Shown here: in pieces, positions 7,679-15,449 of the stretch | How the letters are laid out: each line of letters starts with the position of its first letter | Position numbering within the stretch: the first letter of the stretch is position 1 | Source: a bacterium | GTDB taxonomy: Bacteria; Latescibacterota; Latescibacteria; Latescibacterales; Latescibacteraceae | Length of the DNA: 16,802 nt | Assembly: GCA_021372535.1 (NCBI GenBank) | Contig: JAJFUH010000046.1 | Span: forward strand, 1 to 16,802 | Direction: 5' to 3' | Made by a program: the position numbers and the translations under genes | The notes under the pieces: model-generated | What the model saw: only the letters and a program-made list of their open reading frames with translations | The model's database searches: none | Told to the model about the DNA's origin: nothing

Positions 7679-8643
7679 CGGTTGTTTATTGTTCGTGTTT
7701 TCCATCGCGCCGTACAATATCCTGTAATTTTTGCGATAAGCCCCGTGAGACCTTCCGGGAGAAACATCATCATTCCGAGCAAAATGGCTCCGTACATGAG
7801 AATATCGTATTCGTTGAACACGCCGAGGAATTCCGGAAGGAGTGTGAAAATGGAAGCTCCGATTATGGCGCCCCAGAGACTCCCCATACCGCCGCTCATG
7901 ATCATGATCAGGAAAAGAATCGATTTATTTAAATTAAAACCCGTCGGGCTTACAAAACGCATATGATGAACGTATAAACTTCCCGCTATGGAAGCCAGAA
8001 TGGCAGAATAGACAAAAACCTGTATTTTATACCTTGCGACATTGACCCCCATTGCATTCGCGGCGGTCTCGTCGCCGTGGATACTCCGCAGAGCACGGCC
8101 TACCCGTGAATGAATAATGTTGAGCGATACGATCAGGACAATGAGTACAATAGTCCAGACCAGGAAATATTTCGATAACTCACTCTTGAAAACATATCCG
8201 GCGACTGACATGCTCGGAACACCGCTGAAACCGGATGGGCCTTCTGTCAGCCCGACTGCGGCGCCGCTCGACACATAGATTATTTCGCCGAATCCGAGTG
8301 TTGCCATGGCAAGATAGTGTCCTCTCAGCCTGAGGGATGGCAGCCCGACAATGAGAGCCGCAAAAATCGCCAGACCTGCTCCGATAAGCATGGCGGTCAC
8401 TGGATGGAAGTGATGCATTTTCGTAAGGATGGCCGAAGAATATCCCCCGATGGCAAAAAATCCCGCATGACCGAGAGAAATCTGCCCGGCATAACCCATG
8501 AGCATACTGAGTCCTATTGCAACAATCGCGTAAATTCCGGCGAACACGAGAATGCTCAGCAGATACTGATTATGGACAAATACCGGGAGTATTCCGATTA
8601 TCAGAATCAACGCCGCGCATTTTATATAATTGCTTTTTCCCAT
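7675..8643 (-). CDS. livM: Branched-chain-type amino acid ABC transporter, permease LivM
   Basis: Integral membrane permease subunit with 322 residues and about eight to ten hydrophobic segments, beginning with a segment at residues 9-23. The family motif GYAGQISLGHAGFFAIGGY lies at 50-68, and the C-terminal FLPEGLTGLI is also typical. It pairs with LivH to form the membrane channel of the importer. The stop overlaps the livG start by four bases (ATGA). The ATG at 8643 has only a weak AAAGA upstream. The gene is separated from livH by a 248-base spacer, which is long for this otherwise tight operon and holds repeat-like sequence. Confidence 0.94.
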   Translation of the reverse strand: MGKSNYIKCAALILIIGILPVFVHNQYLLSILVFAGIYAIVAIGLSMLMGYAGQISLGHAGFFAIGGYSSAILTKMHHFHPVTAMLIGAGLAIFAALIVGLPSLRLRGHYLAMATLGFGEIIYVSSGAAVGLTEGPSGFSGVPSMSVAGYVFKSELSKYFLVWTIVLIVLIVSLNIIHSRVGRALRSIHGDETAANAMGVNVARYKIQVFVYSAILASIAGSLYVHHMRFVSPTGFNLNKSILFLIMIMSGGMGSLWGAIIGASIFTLLPEFLGVFNEYDILMYGAILLGMMMFLPEGLTGLIAKITGYCTARWKTRTINNR

Positions 8644-8891
8644 TCTTTACTGTACTCGCAATCAATTAACTTGGTTTGTTTCTCCGGATTTTTCTAAAAT
8701 ATTAAACCACGAAGACACAAATATATATAACATATTATTTGTATTATTTTTAGCAATTATCAACAAAAGATTTAGTTAAAAAATAAAAATCCGTGAAAAT
8801 CCGCGTTGCAAACAAGTCGGGTTAAACATGATACCCGGTTTTTTTATCTCCGTGACCTTCGTGTCTCCGTGGTTATTTTTTATTATTTCCG
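8644..8891. repeat. livH-livM spacer with an inverted-repeat element and a PU-like word
   Basis: This AT-rich spacer is bounded by an inverted repeat: AACCACGAAGACAC at 8705-8718 and GTGTCTCCGTGGTT at 8861-8874, with 13 of 14 positions complementary. Inside it, AATCCGTGAAAATCCGCGTT at 8788-8807 matches 16 of 20 positions of a word at 14420-14439. A weak plus-strand terminator-like structure, CGGGT at 8818-8822 with ACCCG at 8833-8837, is followed by a T-run. The whole looks like a small non-coding element dropped between two operon genes. No ORF is supported. Confidence 0.5.
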
Positions 8892-9782
8892 TCAGAACTT
8901 CTTCAGTTTTGCCTCCTCGGATTTCGAGAAGAGACCGCTCGGTTTGATAAACAGCACCACGATAAGGATAAAGAGAGCGATAACATCTTTGTAATGTGAA
9001 GATATAAGTGCTGTTACAAATGATTCGATAAGCCCGAGCAGAAGCCCCGCAATAACTGTCCCCGCCGGGTTGCCGAGCCCACCGACCACGGTTGCGCAGA
9101 AGCCCTTGAGCGCAAGCGGTGTTCCCCTCTCGAATGACATGAGTGTCATGGGAGTGAGCAATACCCCGGCTATACCACCAAGCCCGGCTGAAAGCGCAAA
9201 CGACAGAAGCACGATTTTACGGACATTTATCCCGACGAGATATGCCGCGGTGCGGTTTGCGGCGGTGGCACGCATCGCTTTTCCGATAAGGGTATACTTG
9301 AAAACATAGAAAAGTATCACCAGAACGGTAAAAATTACCCCGAGAATCCAGAAGACCTGCGGGGGAACCGATGCCCCCATTACCTGGATCGGGTTGTCAC
9401 CCGAAAATGTCGGGATGCCGTGCTCCTCTTTCCCCCACACGAACATGGCGATTCCGCGCATCAGAATCGAGGCGGCGATCGTGATCATGATGAGCCCGAG
9501 AACCGACGGGTTTTTCAGGGGATGAATGCAGGTGAATTCAAAGAGCGCACCTATGGCAGTTACCGCAAGAACCGTAACCACAAAGGTGAGTAACAGGGGA
9601 AGATGAAATGTATGGTAACATGTCACGGCGATCATACCACCGAGCATGACAAATTCACCCTGTGCAAGATTTATGATGCCGGTGGAACTGTATATTATGA
9701 GAAAACCGAGAGCTACCATGGCGTAGATCGAGCCGATGGTTATGCCGGAAAAGAAAAGCTGGATATAACTGTCTAATCCCAT
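8892..9782 (-). CDS. livH: Branched-chain-type amino acid ABC transporter, permease LivH
   Basis: Integral membrane permease subunit of the HAAT importer, 296 residues, the usual length. The N-terminal stretch GSIYAMVALGFLIIYSSTGI is followed by NLAQGEFVMLGG (residues 38-49), the family signature. Several further hydrophobic segments follow, and the protein ends in IKPSGLFSKSEEAKLKKF, a typical LivH tail. The ATG at 9782 has AAGGA about four bases upstream. It lies 83 bases downstream of livK, with a strong hairpin in the gap, and upstream of livM. Confidence 0.95.
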   Translation of the reverse strand: MGLDSYIQLFFSGITIGSIYAMVALGFLIIYSSTGIINLAQGEFVMLGGMIAVTCYHTFHLPLLLTFVVTVLAVTAIGALFEFTCIHPLKNPSVLGLIMITIAASILMRGIAMFVWGKEEHGIPTFSGDNPIQVMGASVPPQVFWILGVIFTVLVILFYVFKYTLIGKAMRATAANRTAAYLVGINVRKIVLLSFALSAGLGGIAGVLLTPMTLMSFERGTPLALKGFCATVVGGLGNPAGTVIAGLLLGLIESFVTALISSHYKDVIALFILIVVLFIKPSGLFSKSEEAKLKKF

Positions 9783-9801
9783 TGTATCCTTAGCATAATT
9801 C

Positions 9802-9827
9802 GGGGAAGGCTCATTCGAACCTTCCCC
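9802..9827 (-). promoter_or_regulatory. Hairpin between livK and livH
   Basis: GGGGAAGG at 9802-9809 pairs perfectly with CCTTCCCC at 9820-9827 across ten bases. There is no U-run after it on the minus strand. Stable intercistronic hairpins after a binding-protein gene are known in other importers, where they protect the upstream message and reduce read-through so that binding protein exceeds permease. That role is inferred here from position. Confidence 0.55.
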
Positions 9828-9865
9828 TGAGTTATTGAGTAATTAAACCATAATCCCGTGGTCGC

Positions 9866-11059
9866 TTACTTTACAGCGTCAGCAAGTCTGAATTCGCCGC
9901 CTTTAACAACAACCATTGTAAACGCATCCGCATTGAGACCGCAATGATCGGTAGGACTCATATTGAATACCCCGGCGGTACCAATGAAATTCGTGGTCGC
10001 TTCGAGACCGTCACGGATGCCGTCACGGGTGTCGTCCTTGGCCTTGATGGCGTTTACGATCATCCAGAGAGCATCATATGCATGACCGGCAAAGGTTGAT
10101 ACTTCCTCGCCATATTTAGTCTCGTAATCGCTCTTGAATTTTGTAAGGACATTGTATTGGACGTTGGACGGGTCTACATCTTTTGTGACGAGGAGACGTC
10201 CCGCCGGGAAGAGGATTCCTTCGGCCGCTTCGGTTATATAACCTTTATTTCCGAAACCGTGGCTCTGGTAAATCTGCATGGTCATTTTGAGCTGTTTGGC
10301 CTGGCCTGCGATAAGACCCTGTGCAGGAACAATCGACCAGTTTATAAGCGCCTGAGGTTTCTTTGCCTTGATTTTGGTAAGGCTTGGCGTAAGATCGGAG
10401 GCATCCGGAGGATAGGTTTCATCGGCAACAATGGTAATACCATATTCGGGAGCGCGCTTTTTCAGCTCGGTGCGCCCGGCATCACCGAATCCGGTTGTTC
10501 CGGTAATAATAGCAACTTTTGTGAATCCTTTTGCCTTACAGTCCTCAAAGATACGTACCGCGCAATCCGAGTCATTTTGCGGTGTCTTAAATACATATTT
10601 ATACATGGGTTTTGTTACATCTTTTTCGGTGAAAAGCTGAACCCATGCCGCAGCACAGGAAACGAGAGGTACACGCGCCTCTTCGCAGATCGTCGCAGCC
10701 GCTATTCCGTTTCCCGATCTCGTGGGGCCGATAATTGCTACAACGTTATCGCTGTGTATCAGTTTCTGGAGCGCGTTGACCGTGTTTTCTTCAACTCCCT
10801 GATCATCCTCGATAATCAGTTCGATTTGACGGCCGTTTACACCACCGGCGGCATTGATCTGTTCCTGAATCATGAGTGCTGTGTTCTTTTCAGGTCCGCC
10901 AAGTTTGGCAGCGCTGCCGGTTACTGAAAAAATTGCCCCGATTTTTATCGGAGGCTTCAGCGCTTCGGCCTTCTTCTCTTCCTTTTTTGAGCAGCCGACG
11001 GCCACGATAATAATGAGAGCGAGCATTACTACCGTCACCGTGAATTTCCGTGCATACAT
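9866..11059 (-). CDS. livK: Branched-chain-type amino acid ABC transporter, substrate-binding lipoprotein
   Basis: Solute receptor of the importer (periplasmic binding protein fold type I, Leu/Ile/Val-binding family), 397 residues. The N-terminus MYARKFTVTV and a hydrophobic core end in a lipobox, AVGC, with C23 as the lipidation site, so the protein is membrane-anchored. A charged linker follows, then the mature domain starts IKIGAIFSVTGSAAKLGG with INAAGGVNGRQIELIIEDDQ, the family hallmark. The ATG at 11059 is preferred over the one at 11104. It gives a proper lipoprotein signal and has a GAGGGGGAAGGA purine tract directly upstream. It is the first gene of livKHMGF behind a good promoter at 11151-11179. 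The ligand could be branched-chain or aromatic amino acids, or an aromatic acid; the family covers all of these. Confidence 0.93.
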   Translation of the reverse strand: MYARKFTVTVVMLALIIIVAVGCSKKEEKKAEALKPPIKIGAIFSVTGSAAKLGGPEKNTALMIQEQINAAGGVNGRQIELIIEDDQGVEENTVNALQKLIHSDNVVAIIGPTRSGNGIAAATICEEARVPLVSCAAAWVQLFTEKDVTKPMYKYVFKTPQNDSDCAVRIFEDCKAKGFTKVAIITGTTGFGDAGRTELKKRAPEYGITIVADETYPPDASDLTPSLTKIKAKKPQALINWSIVPAQGLIAGQAKQLKMTMQIYQSHGFGNKGYITEAAEGILFPAGRLLVTKDVDPSNVQYNVLTKFKSDYETKYGEEVSTFAGHAYDALWMIVNAIKAKDDTRDGIRDGLEATTNFIGTAGVFNMSPTDHCGLNADAFTMVVVKGGEFRLADAVK

Positions 11060-11135
11060 TCCTTCCCCCTCGTTTGAACTGTTGTACCCAAACGGTTTAA
11101 ACACTGACTATCTATCTCAATGAAATATTTTAGTG

Positions 11136-11171
11136 ACCTGTATCACATTGATAATACATAATCATACAGGT
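11136..11171. promoter_or_regulatory. Inverted repeat flanking the livK -10 box (candidate operator)
   Basis: ACCTGTAT at 11136-11143 and ATACAGGT at 11164-11171 form a perfect 8-bp inverted repeat with a 20-base gap. Extending to 12 bases per arm keeps 10 of 12 positions. One arm falls in the promoter spacer and the other at the predicted transcription start, so a bound dimer would block RNA polymerase. The regulator is unknown. Confidence 0.4.
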
Positions 11172-11179
11172 GAAGTCAA
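11151..11179 (-). promoter_or_regulatory. Predicted sigma70-type promoter of the liv operon
   Basis: On the minus strand, TTGACT (11179-11174) and TATTAT (11156-11151) are separated by 17 bases. The predicted start near 11144 gives a leader of about 85 bases before the livK ATG at 11059. Five of six bases match consensus in each box. Confidence 0.65.
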
Positions 11180-11438
11180 TATATATTTATCTTCATGACT
11201 GTTACTCGGAACCCCGGAAGTTATGTACACATAAATTAAAATAAAACAAATAAATATAGAAAACAGTATTTCGGCCTGTTCGTGGTTTATTTTCAATTAC
11301 TGTCCGGTTACTCATGATTCATCAGGGCAATTTTTTATCAAAATTTACGTTTTTTAAGGTAAAACAGGGTATTTTTGTCATTCGGCCGAACAGCCGGAAA
11401 ACAGGGCGATTTTTTCTTTGTATTACAGGGGTTAGCAC

Positions 11439-11467
11439 TTGACTAACTATTCGACAAGCAATACATT
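11439..11467 (+). promoter_or_regulatory. Predicted promoter of paaK (paralog 3)
   Basis: TTGACT at 11439-11444 and TACATT at 11462-11467 are separated by 17 bases. A start near 11474 would give a leader of about 75 bases. A short inverted repeat, GTTAG-N7-CTAAC (11431-11447), overlaps the -35 box and could be a repressor half-site pair, but the arms are only five bases. Confidence 0.45.
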
Positions 11468-11549
11468 TCAGGCATAAACTACCCGGGATGGTATGTTCCC
11501 GTACGCTCCGGAAAAAGATAACATTCCGCTTTATACTGATGGAGGTTCA

Positions 11550-12857
11550 ATGGCAGCTCACAGAATTTTCAGCCCCAAATATGAAACCATATCTCATGAT
11601 GAGCTCAGGGCGCTCCAGTTACGCCGTCTTCAGGATACCGTGATGAAAGTGTATTACCGTGTGCCGTTTTACCGCAGGAAAATGGATGAGCTTCATGTCA
11701 CACCCGATGATATTGCATCCCTCGATGATCTCCGCCGTCTGCCGTTCACTGTTAAAACGGATCTCAGGGATAACTACCCGTTCGGGCTGTTTGCGGTTCC
11801 CCACAATGAAATTGTCCGTATCCACGCCTCGTCGGGCACAACGGGAAAACCCACCGTGGTCGGTTATACCAAAAAGGACCTTGACATGTGGCAGGAGCTC
11901 GTTGCACGCCTGGTGACCGCCGCGGGGGTAGGTGAGGGTGATACGGTGCAGATTGCGTTCGGGTACGGCCTTTTTACTGGAGGATTTGGTCTCCATTACG
12001 GCTGTGAGCGTGTCGGAGCGTCGGTGATTCCCGCTTCATCGGGCAACACCGATCGTCAGCTTCTTCTCATGCAGGATTTCAAGGTGACTGCCCTGGTCTG
12101 TACGCCGACTTATGCTCTCCACATGGCTGAGGTTGCCGAGGAGAAAGGCATCGATATCAATACACTTTCGCTCCGGTGGGGACTTTTCGGCGGCGAACCG
12201 TGGTCCGAAAGCATGCGCGAACAGATCGAGAGCCGGCTTCATATCACTGCCACCGATAATTATGGACTTTCGGAAGTAATCGGTCCCGGCGTTTCCGGTG
12301 AGTGCCTCGAAAAGAACGGCCATCATATTGCCGAGGATCACTTTATTGCCGAAATTGTCGATCCCGAAACGCTGGAGCCTGTACCGGAAGGTGAGGAAGG
12401 GGAGATTGTCTTCACCTCGCTTACCAAGGAAGCGATGCCGATCATCCGCTACCGTACACGGGATATTACGCGATTTATTCCCGGCGACTGCCCGTGCGGG
12501 CGGACGCTCAGGCGTATGACGCGTGTTTCCGGGCGGAATGATGACATGCTCATTATTCGTGGTGTCAATGTTTTTCCGAGCCAGATTGAAAGCGTTCTCC
12601 TCGAAATCGAGGGGACAGCGCCTCATTATCAGCTTGTCGTCGATCGTAAGGGAACACTCGATACACTGGAAGTGCTCGTTGAGGTTTCCCCAGGCATGTT
12701 CGTTGACGAGATGAAAAAGATGAAGGCTTTCCAGGAGCATGTGAGTTCACGGCTTCATGGGGTGCTCGGTATCAGCGCGAAGGTGACGCTCGTTGAGCCG
12801 AAAACAATCGAACGCTCGGTCGGGAAAGCCAAACGGGTTATCGATAAACGGAAATAA
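11550..12857 (+). CDS. paaK: Phenylacetate-CoA ligase (paralog 3)
   Basis: AMP-forming ligase for phenylacetate or a similar aryl-acetate, 435 residues. The P-loop ASSGTTGKP is at 93-101, the A5 region [12 protein letters not shown] at 237-248 and RYRTRDI at 300-306 (the usual GD reads RD). A Cys pair, CPCG, is at 314-317, the A8 hinge [20 protein letters not shown] at 328-347, and the catalytic-lysine motif [10 protein letters not shown] at 423-432. These are the canonical PaaK wordings, more so than in paralog 2. The ATG at 11550 is chosen over the upstream in-frame ATG at 11493, because GGAGG lies five bases before it and [15 protein letters not shown] is the normal N-terminus. It is divergent from livK and followed, 298 bases later, by an aminotransferase on the same strand. 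Confidence 0.95.
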   Translation: MAAHRIFSPKYETISHDELRALQLRRLQDTVMKVYYRVPFYRRKMDELHVTPDDIASLDDLRRLPFTVKTDLRDNYPFGLFAVPHNEIVRIHASSGTTGKPTVVGYTKKDLDMWQELVARLVTAAGVGEGDTVQIAFGYGLFTGGFGLHYGCERVGASVIPASSGNTDRQLLLMQDFKVTALVCTPTYALHMAEVAEEKGIDINTLSLRWGLFGGEPWSESMREQIESRLHITATDNYGLSEVIGPGVSGECLEKNGHHIAEDHFIAEIVDPETLEPVPEGEEGEIVFTSLTKEAMPIIRYRTRDITRFIPGDCPCGRTLRRMTRVSGRNDDMLIIRGVNVFPSQIESVLLEIEGTAPHYQLVVDRKGTLDTLEVLVEVSPGMFVDEMKKMKAFQEHVSSRLHGVLGISAKVTLVEPKTIERSVGKAKRVIDKRK

Positions 12858-13155
12858 AAAACTATAAGCCTGCTCGCCCGCCAAATCCGGCAGAACTTGT
12901 TGCGATTAAAGATTATCGTGCCCTTCTCCTATTCATTGAAAAATGGTTAGAGACAGAGTAAGTATATGTATTTATGAGCTTTATAGCATTAATACCGTAT
13001 CTTTTATTCATTTGTTCCTGACGGGAGAGGGAAAAAAGCTGTTAAACCATTCGGCATTTTTTGATTATATTATAAAAATGATTGTTGCACAGTGAATATC
13101 CATGTTCTTTCGTACTTTACTGTACGTTTATAAATCAGCGTGAAAGGAGAAAAAC
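12858..13155. other. Spacer between paaK and the aminotransferase gene (298 bases)
   Basis: No supported gene or clear terminator is present. A short inverted repeat, CGTAC-N6-GTACG, lies about 30 bases before the aminotransferase start, and TATAAA lies directly after it. I could not identify a convincing -35/-10 pair. Confidence 0.35.
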
Positions 13156-14358
13156 GTGTCACAGCTTCGTTATTCGTCCTGGGCTTCCGGCCTCAGGAAA
13201 TCGGATATTTCAGAATTTCTAAGGCTTGCAAAGGAGCCGGGTGTTTTAAGCCTCTGTCCCGGCGTTCCGTATCCGGCTGCCTATCCGACTGAAAAAGTGG
13301 TTGAAATAACCAGTTCATTGATAAAAGACAATCCTGAAATCATATTCCCGTACGGTCACCCTCAGGGAACGATCCGGTGCCGCGAAGCGGTTGTATACCG
13401 TATGAAAAAACGCGGAACCGATGTCTCGCCGGAAAATGTCGTGCTGACCGCAGGTTCACAGAATGCCTGCGATATGGTTCTCCGCATGATCTGCGACCCG
13501 GGCGACACGTTGATTATCGAAGCCCCTACATTCCTTGGCGTGCTTGATTCGATCAAGAACTGGGGACTCAATCTCGTCGAGGTTCCCGTCGATAATGACG
13601 GTATCAGGACCGATATACTCAGGGATACCCTTGCCCGTCTCAGGAAAGAGGGGATACATCCCAAGGCCATATACCTTATGTCCAACAATCATAATCCGGC
13701 AGGCATCAACATCAGCATCGAGCGGAAAAAGGAGCTGCCCCGTATCGCCGGAGAATTTGGTTGCTTCATCATCGAAGACGATGCTTACAACGAGCTCAAT
13801 TATGACAATGTTGACCAGACCGCTGTCAAGGCATATGATACGGCGGATAATGTCATTTATCTCGGGAGCTTTTCCAAGCTCGTTTCTCCGGGATTCCGCG
13901 TTGGCTGGGCAGTAGTTCCGCCCGAACTCGTCGATACATGGAATATGTGCCGTCCCATGTTCGATGTCGGATCGCCCGCGCTCAATCAGGAAGTCATTGC
14001 CGAGATGCACCGTGACAACTGGCTCGACGGTCATATCAAAGAACTGATCAAGGGATACCGGTCACGCCGTGACGCCATGCTCGGCGCTCTCGATGAGTAT
14101 ATGCCCGAAAGCTGTACATGGACCTATCCGCACGGCGGTTTCTATTCGTGGGTGACAACTCCGGACGGTATCGATCATGACAGTCTCTTCAGGACTGCTG
14201 CCCGGAACAAGGTCATGTACTTTACCGGGAATTTCTTCTACCTCGACAATACGCACCACAATAATTTCCGTCTGTGCTTTTCGAGACCGGACGAGGATGT
14301 GATTGTCGAAGCGGTCAGAAGAATCGCGATTGCCCTCAAGGAAGAGATGGTAAAATAG
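13156..14358 (+). CDS. PLP-dependent aminotransferase, fold type I (class I/II)
   Basis: Transfers an amino group between an amino acid and a 2-oxoacid using pyridoxal phosphate, in the cytoplasm. It has 400 residues. The N-terminal LSLCPGVPYPAAYP (31-44) matches the substrate-arm region of the 2-aminoadipate / aromatic aminotransferase (LysN/ARO8-like, MocR-related) group. YGHPQG (66-71) precedes the acidic and aromatic cofactor contacts. NHNPAG (178-183) holds the conserved Asn, EDDAY (207-211) the Asp and Tyr, and SFSKLVSPGFRVGW (238-251) the Schiff-base lysine K241. The substrate-carboxylate Arg is likely in NFRLCFSRP near the C-terminus. The start is GTG at 13156, with AAGGAGA eight bases upstream. 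Nearby IOR and PaaK genes suggest aromatic amino acids or the matching oxoacids as substrates, but kynurenine- or aminoadipate-type activity is equally open. Confidence 0.9.
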   Translation: MSQLRYSSWASGLRKSDISEFLRLAKEPGVLSLCPGVPYPAAYPTEKVVEITSSLIKDNPEIIFPYGHPQGTIRCREAVVYRMKKRGTDVSPENVVLTAGSQNACDMVLRMICDPGDTLIIEAPTFLGVLDSIKNWGLNLVEVPVDNDGIRTDILRDTLARLRKEGIHPKAIYLMSNNHNPAGINISIERKKELPRIAGEFGCFIIEDDAYNELNYDNVDQTAVKAYDTADNVIYLGSFSKLVSPGFRVGWAVVPPELVDTWNMCRPMFDVGSPALNQEVIAEMHRDNWLDGHIKELIKGYRSRRDAMLGALDEYMPESCTWTYPHGGFYSWVTTPDGIDHDSLFRTAARNKVMYFTGNFFYLDNTHHNNFRLCFSRPDEDVIVEAVRRIAIALKEEMVK

Positions 14359-14500
14359 AACGGGATTTTCCGTGTCCGGGCTGTGGTGGAATCTTTCCAA
14401 CTCCTTGTTGTATCTGCTCAATCCGCGTGAATCCGTGTTCTATTCGGTTTTCTCAATAGAACACGGATCAAGTCACTTAAACCGATAAACCCTGAACGGC
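14359..14500. repeat. Spacer with hairpin and second copy of the repeat-like word
   Basis: AATCCGCGTGAATCCGTGTT at 14420-14439 matches 16 of 20 bases of the word at 8788-8807. It overlaps a perfect 13-bp inverted repeat: ATCCGTGTTCTAT at 14431-14443 and ATAGAACACGGAT at 14456-14468, with a 12-base loop. The hairpin lies after the aminotransferase gene and could end its transcript, but there is no U-run. No gene is seen in the spacer. Confidence 0.5.
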
Positions 14501-15253
14501 ATGTATAAAAATAAAAAAGTCATCGTGGTGATGCCCGCTTACAATGCAGAGCAGACACTGCGGAAAACCTATGATGAGGTTATGGCACAGGAGATTGTGG
14601 ACCTTGTTATTGTCGTCGATGATAAGAGCAGCGATGAAACGGTATCCATAGCCAGTTCGCTTCCCGATGCCATTGTTTATGTCCATGAACGTAACCGCGG
14701 ATACGGCGCAAACCAGAAAACCTGCTACCGTCACGCTCTCGGTGACGGAGGTGACATCATCATCATGGTTCACCCCGATTACCAGTATACGCCGAAACTG
14801 ATTCCTGCGATGGCGTCTCTCATCGGTAACGGCCTCTATTCGTGCGTTCTTGGTTCGCGGATTCTCGGGGGATACGCTCTCAAGGGCGGGATGCCGTTGT
14901 GGCGGTATGTATCGAACAGGTTTCTCACGCTCGCGGGGAACTTGCTGCTGGGGGCGAAACTGTCGGAGTACCATACGGGGTATCGGGCTTTTTCACGGGA
15001 GTTGCTCGAGAAATTGCCGCTCGTGAACAATTCCGATGATTTTGTGTTCGACAACCAGATGCTTGCTCAGGTGGTATGGTTCGGTTATACGATTGCCGAG
15101 GTAAGCTGCCCGACGAAATACTTTGCCGAAGCCTCGTCGATAAACTTTTTCCGCAGTATCAGGTACGGTTTCGGGTGCCTGTTGACAGCTCTGACCTTTC
15201 GTCTGGCCCGAATGGGGCTGGTGGCCTCACGCCTGTTTCCGCGGTATGAATGA
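14501..15253 (+). CDS. Family 2 glycosyltransferase, polyprenyl-phosphate hexosyltransferase type
   Basis: GT-A fold glycosyltransferase of the DPM1-like branch of GT2, 250 residues, with no obvious transmembrane anchor. The nucleotide-binding strand MPAYN is at 11-15, VDDKSSDET at 39-47 and NRGYGANQKT at 65-74. HPDYQY at 91-96 replaces the usual DADLQ metal-binding segment, leaving D93 as the likely metal ligand. GSRILGG is at 118-124 and HTGYRAFSR at 158-166. It probably transfers a sugar from a nucleotide donor to a lipid or polysaccharide acceptor; the donor cannot be read. There is no good Shine-Dalgarno before the ATG at 14501. It has no link to the amino acid genes and may be a single-gene unit. 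Confidence 0.9.
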   Translation: MYKNKKVIVVMPAYNAEQTLRKTYDEVMAQEIVDLVIVVDDKSSDETVSIASSLPDAIVYVHERNRGYGANQKTCYRHALGDGGDIIIMVHPDYQYTPKLIPAMASLIGNGLYSCVLGSRILGGYALKGGMPLWRYVSNRFLTLAGNLLLGAKLSEYHTGYRAFSRELLEKLPLVNNSDDFVFDNQMLAQVVWFGYTIAEVSCPTKYFAEASSINFFRSIRYGFGCLLTALTFRLARMGLVASRLFPRYE

Positions 15254-15324
15254 GTCATCACAATAAACGTTAATACACGGTTATTTTATCCGGCATATAA
15301 CGGATTATATTACATATGGATTGT

Positions 15325-15337
15325 CCGGGTGACCCGG
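15325..15337. promoter_or_regulatory. Short palindrome CCGGGT-G-ACCCGG
   Basis: A perfect 6-bp inverted repeat with a one-base centre lies 72-84 bases after the glycosyltransferase stop and about 19 bases before the next promoter's -35. It may be an operator for the downstream gene or an end-of-transcript structure. Confidence 0.3.
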
Positions 15338-15355
15338 TATTGAGCGAAATACCAT

Positions 15356-15384
15356 TTGACTTTGACCCCTCTTTTGCCTATTTT
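15356..15384 (+). promoter_or_regulatory. Predicted promoter of the exported-protein gene
   Basis: TTGACT at 15356-15361 and TATTTT at 15379-15384 are separated by 17 bases. A start near 15391 would give a leader of about 60 bases before the ATG at 15450. Confidence 0.4.
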
Positions 15385-15449
15385 TCATAAGTCCCTGTTG
15401 ATGTGTGTTTTAAGTTGCATCACGTTTTTTTATTACTTCGACTGACACC

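Larger units (their letters stand above)
11060..11549. other. Divergent regulatory region between livK and paaK (490 bases)
   Basis: No gene is visible. The region holds the livK promoter with a flanking inverted repeat and the paaK promoter. Between them lie AT-rich stretches, a perfect 10-base palindrome TTCGGCCGAA at 11381-11390, and a directly repeated AAAACAGGG at 11361-11369 and 11398-11406, each followed within two bases by a T-run. These could be regulator sites. No RNA element was recognised. Confidence 0.4.

Noticed and set aside
8818-8845. Plus-strand terminator-like CGGGT/ACCCG stem with T-run
   Set aside because: Only five base pairs and no plus-strand gene upstream; it is noted within the spacer entry but not called as a terminator.
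10157-10927. 256-codon plus-strand ORF inside livK
   Set aside because: Antisense shadow of a clearly assigned binding protein; no recognisable domain.
13456-14034. 192-codon minus-strand ORF inside the aminotransferase gene
   Set aside because: Antisense to a gene with all catalytic motifs; its translation shows no domain and no plausible start signal.
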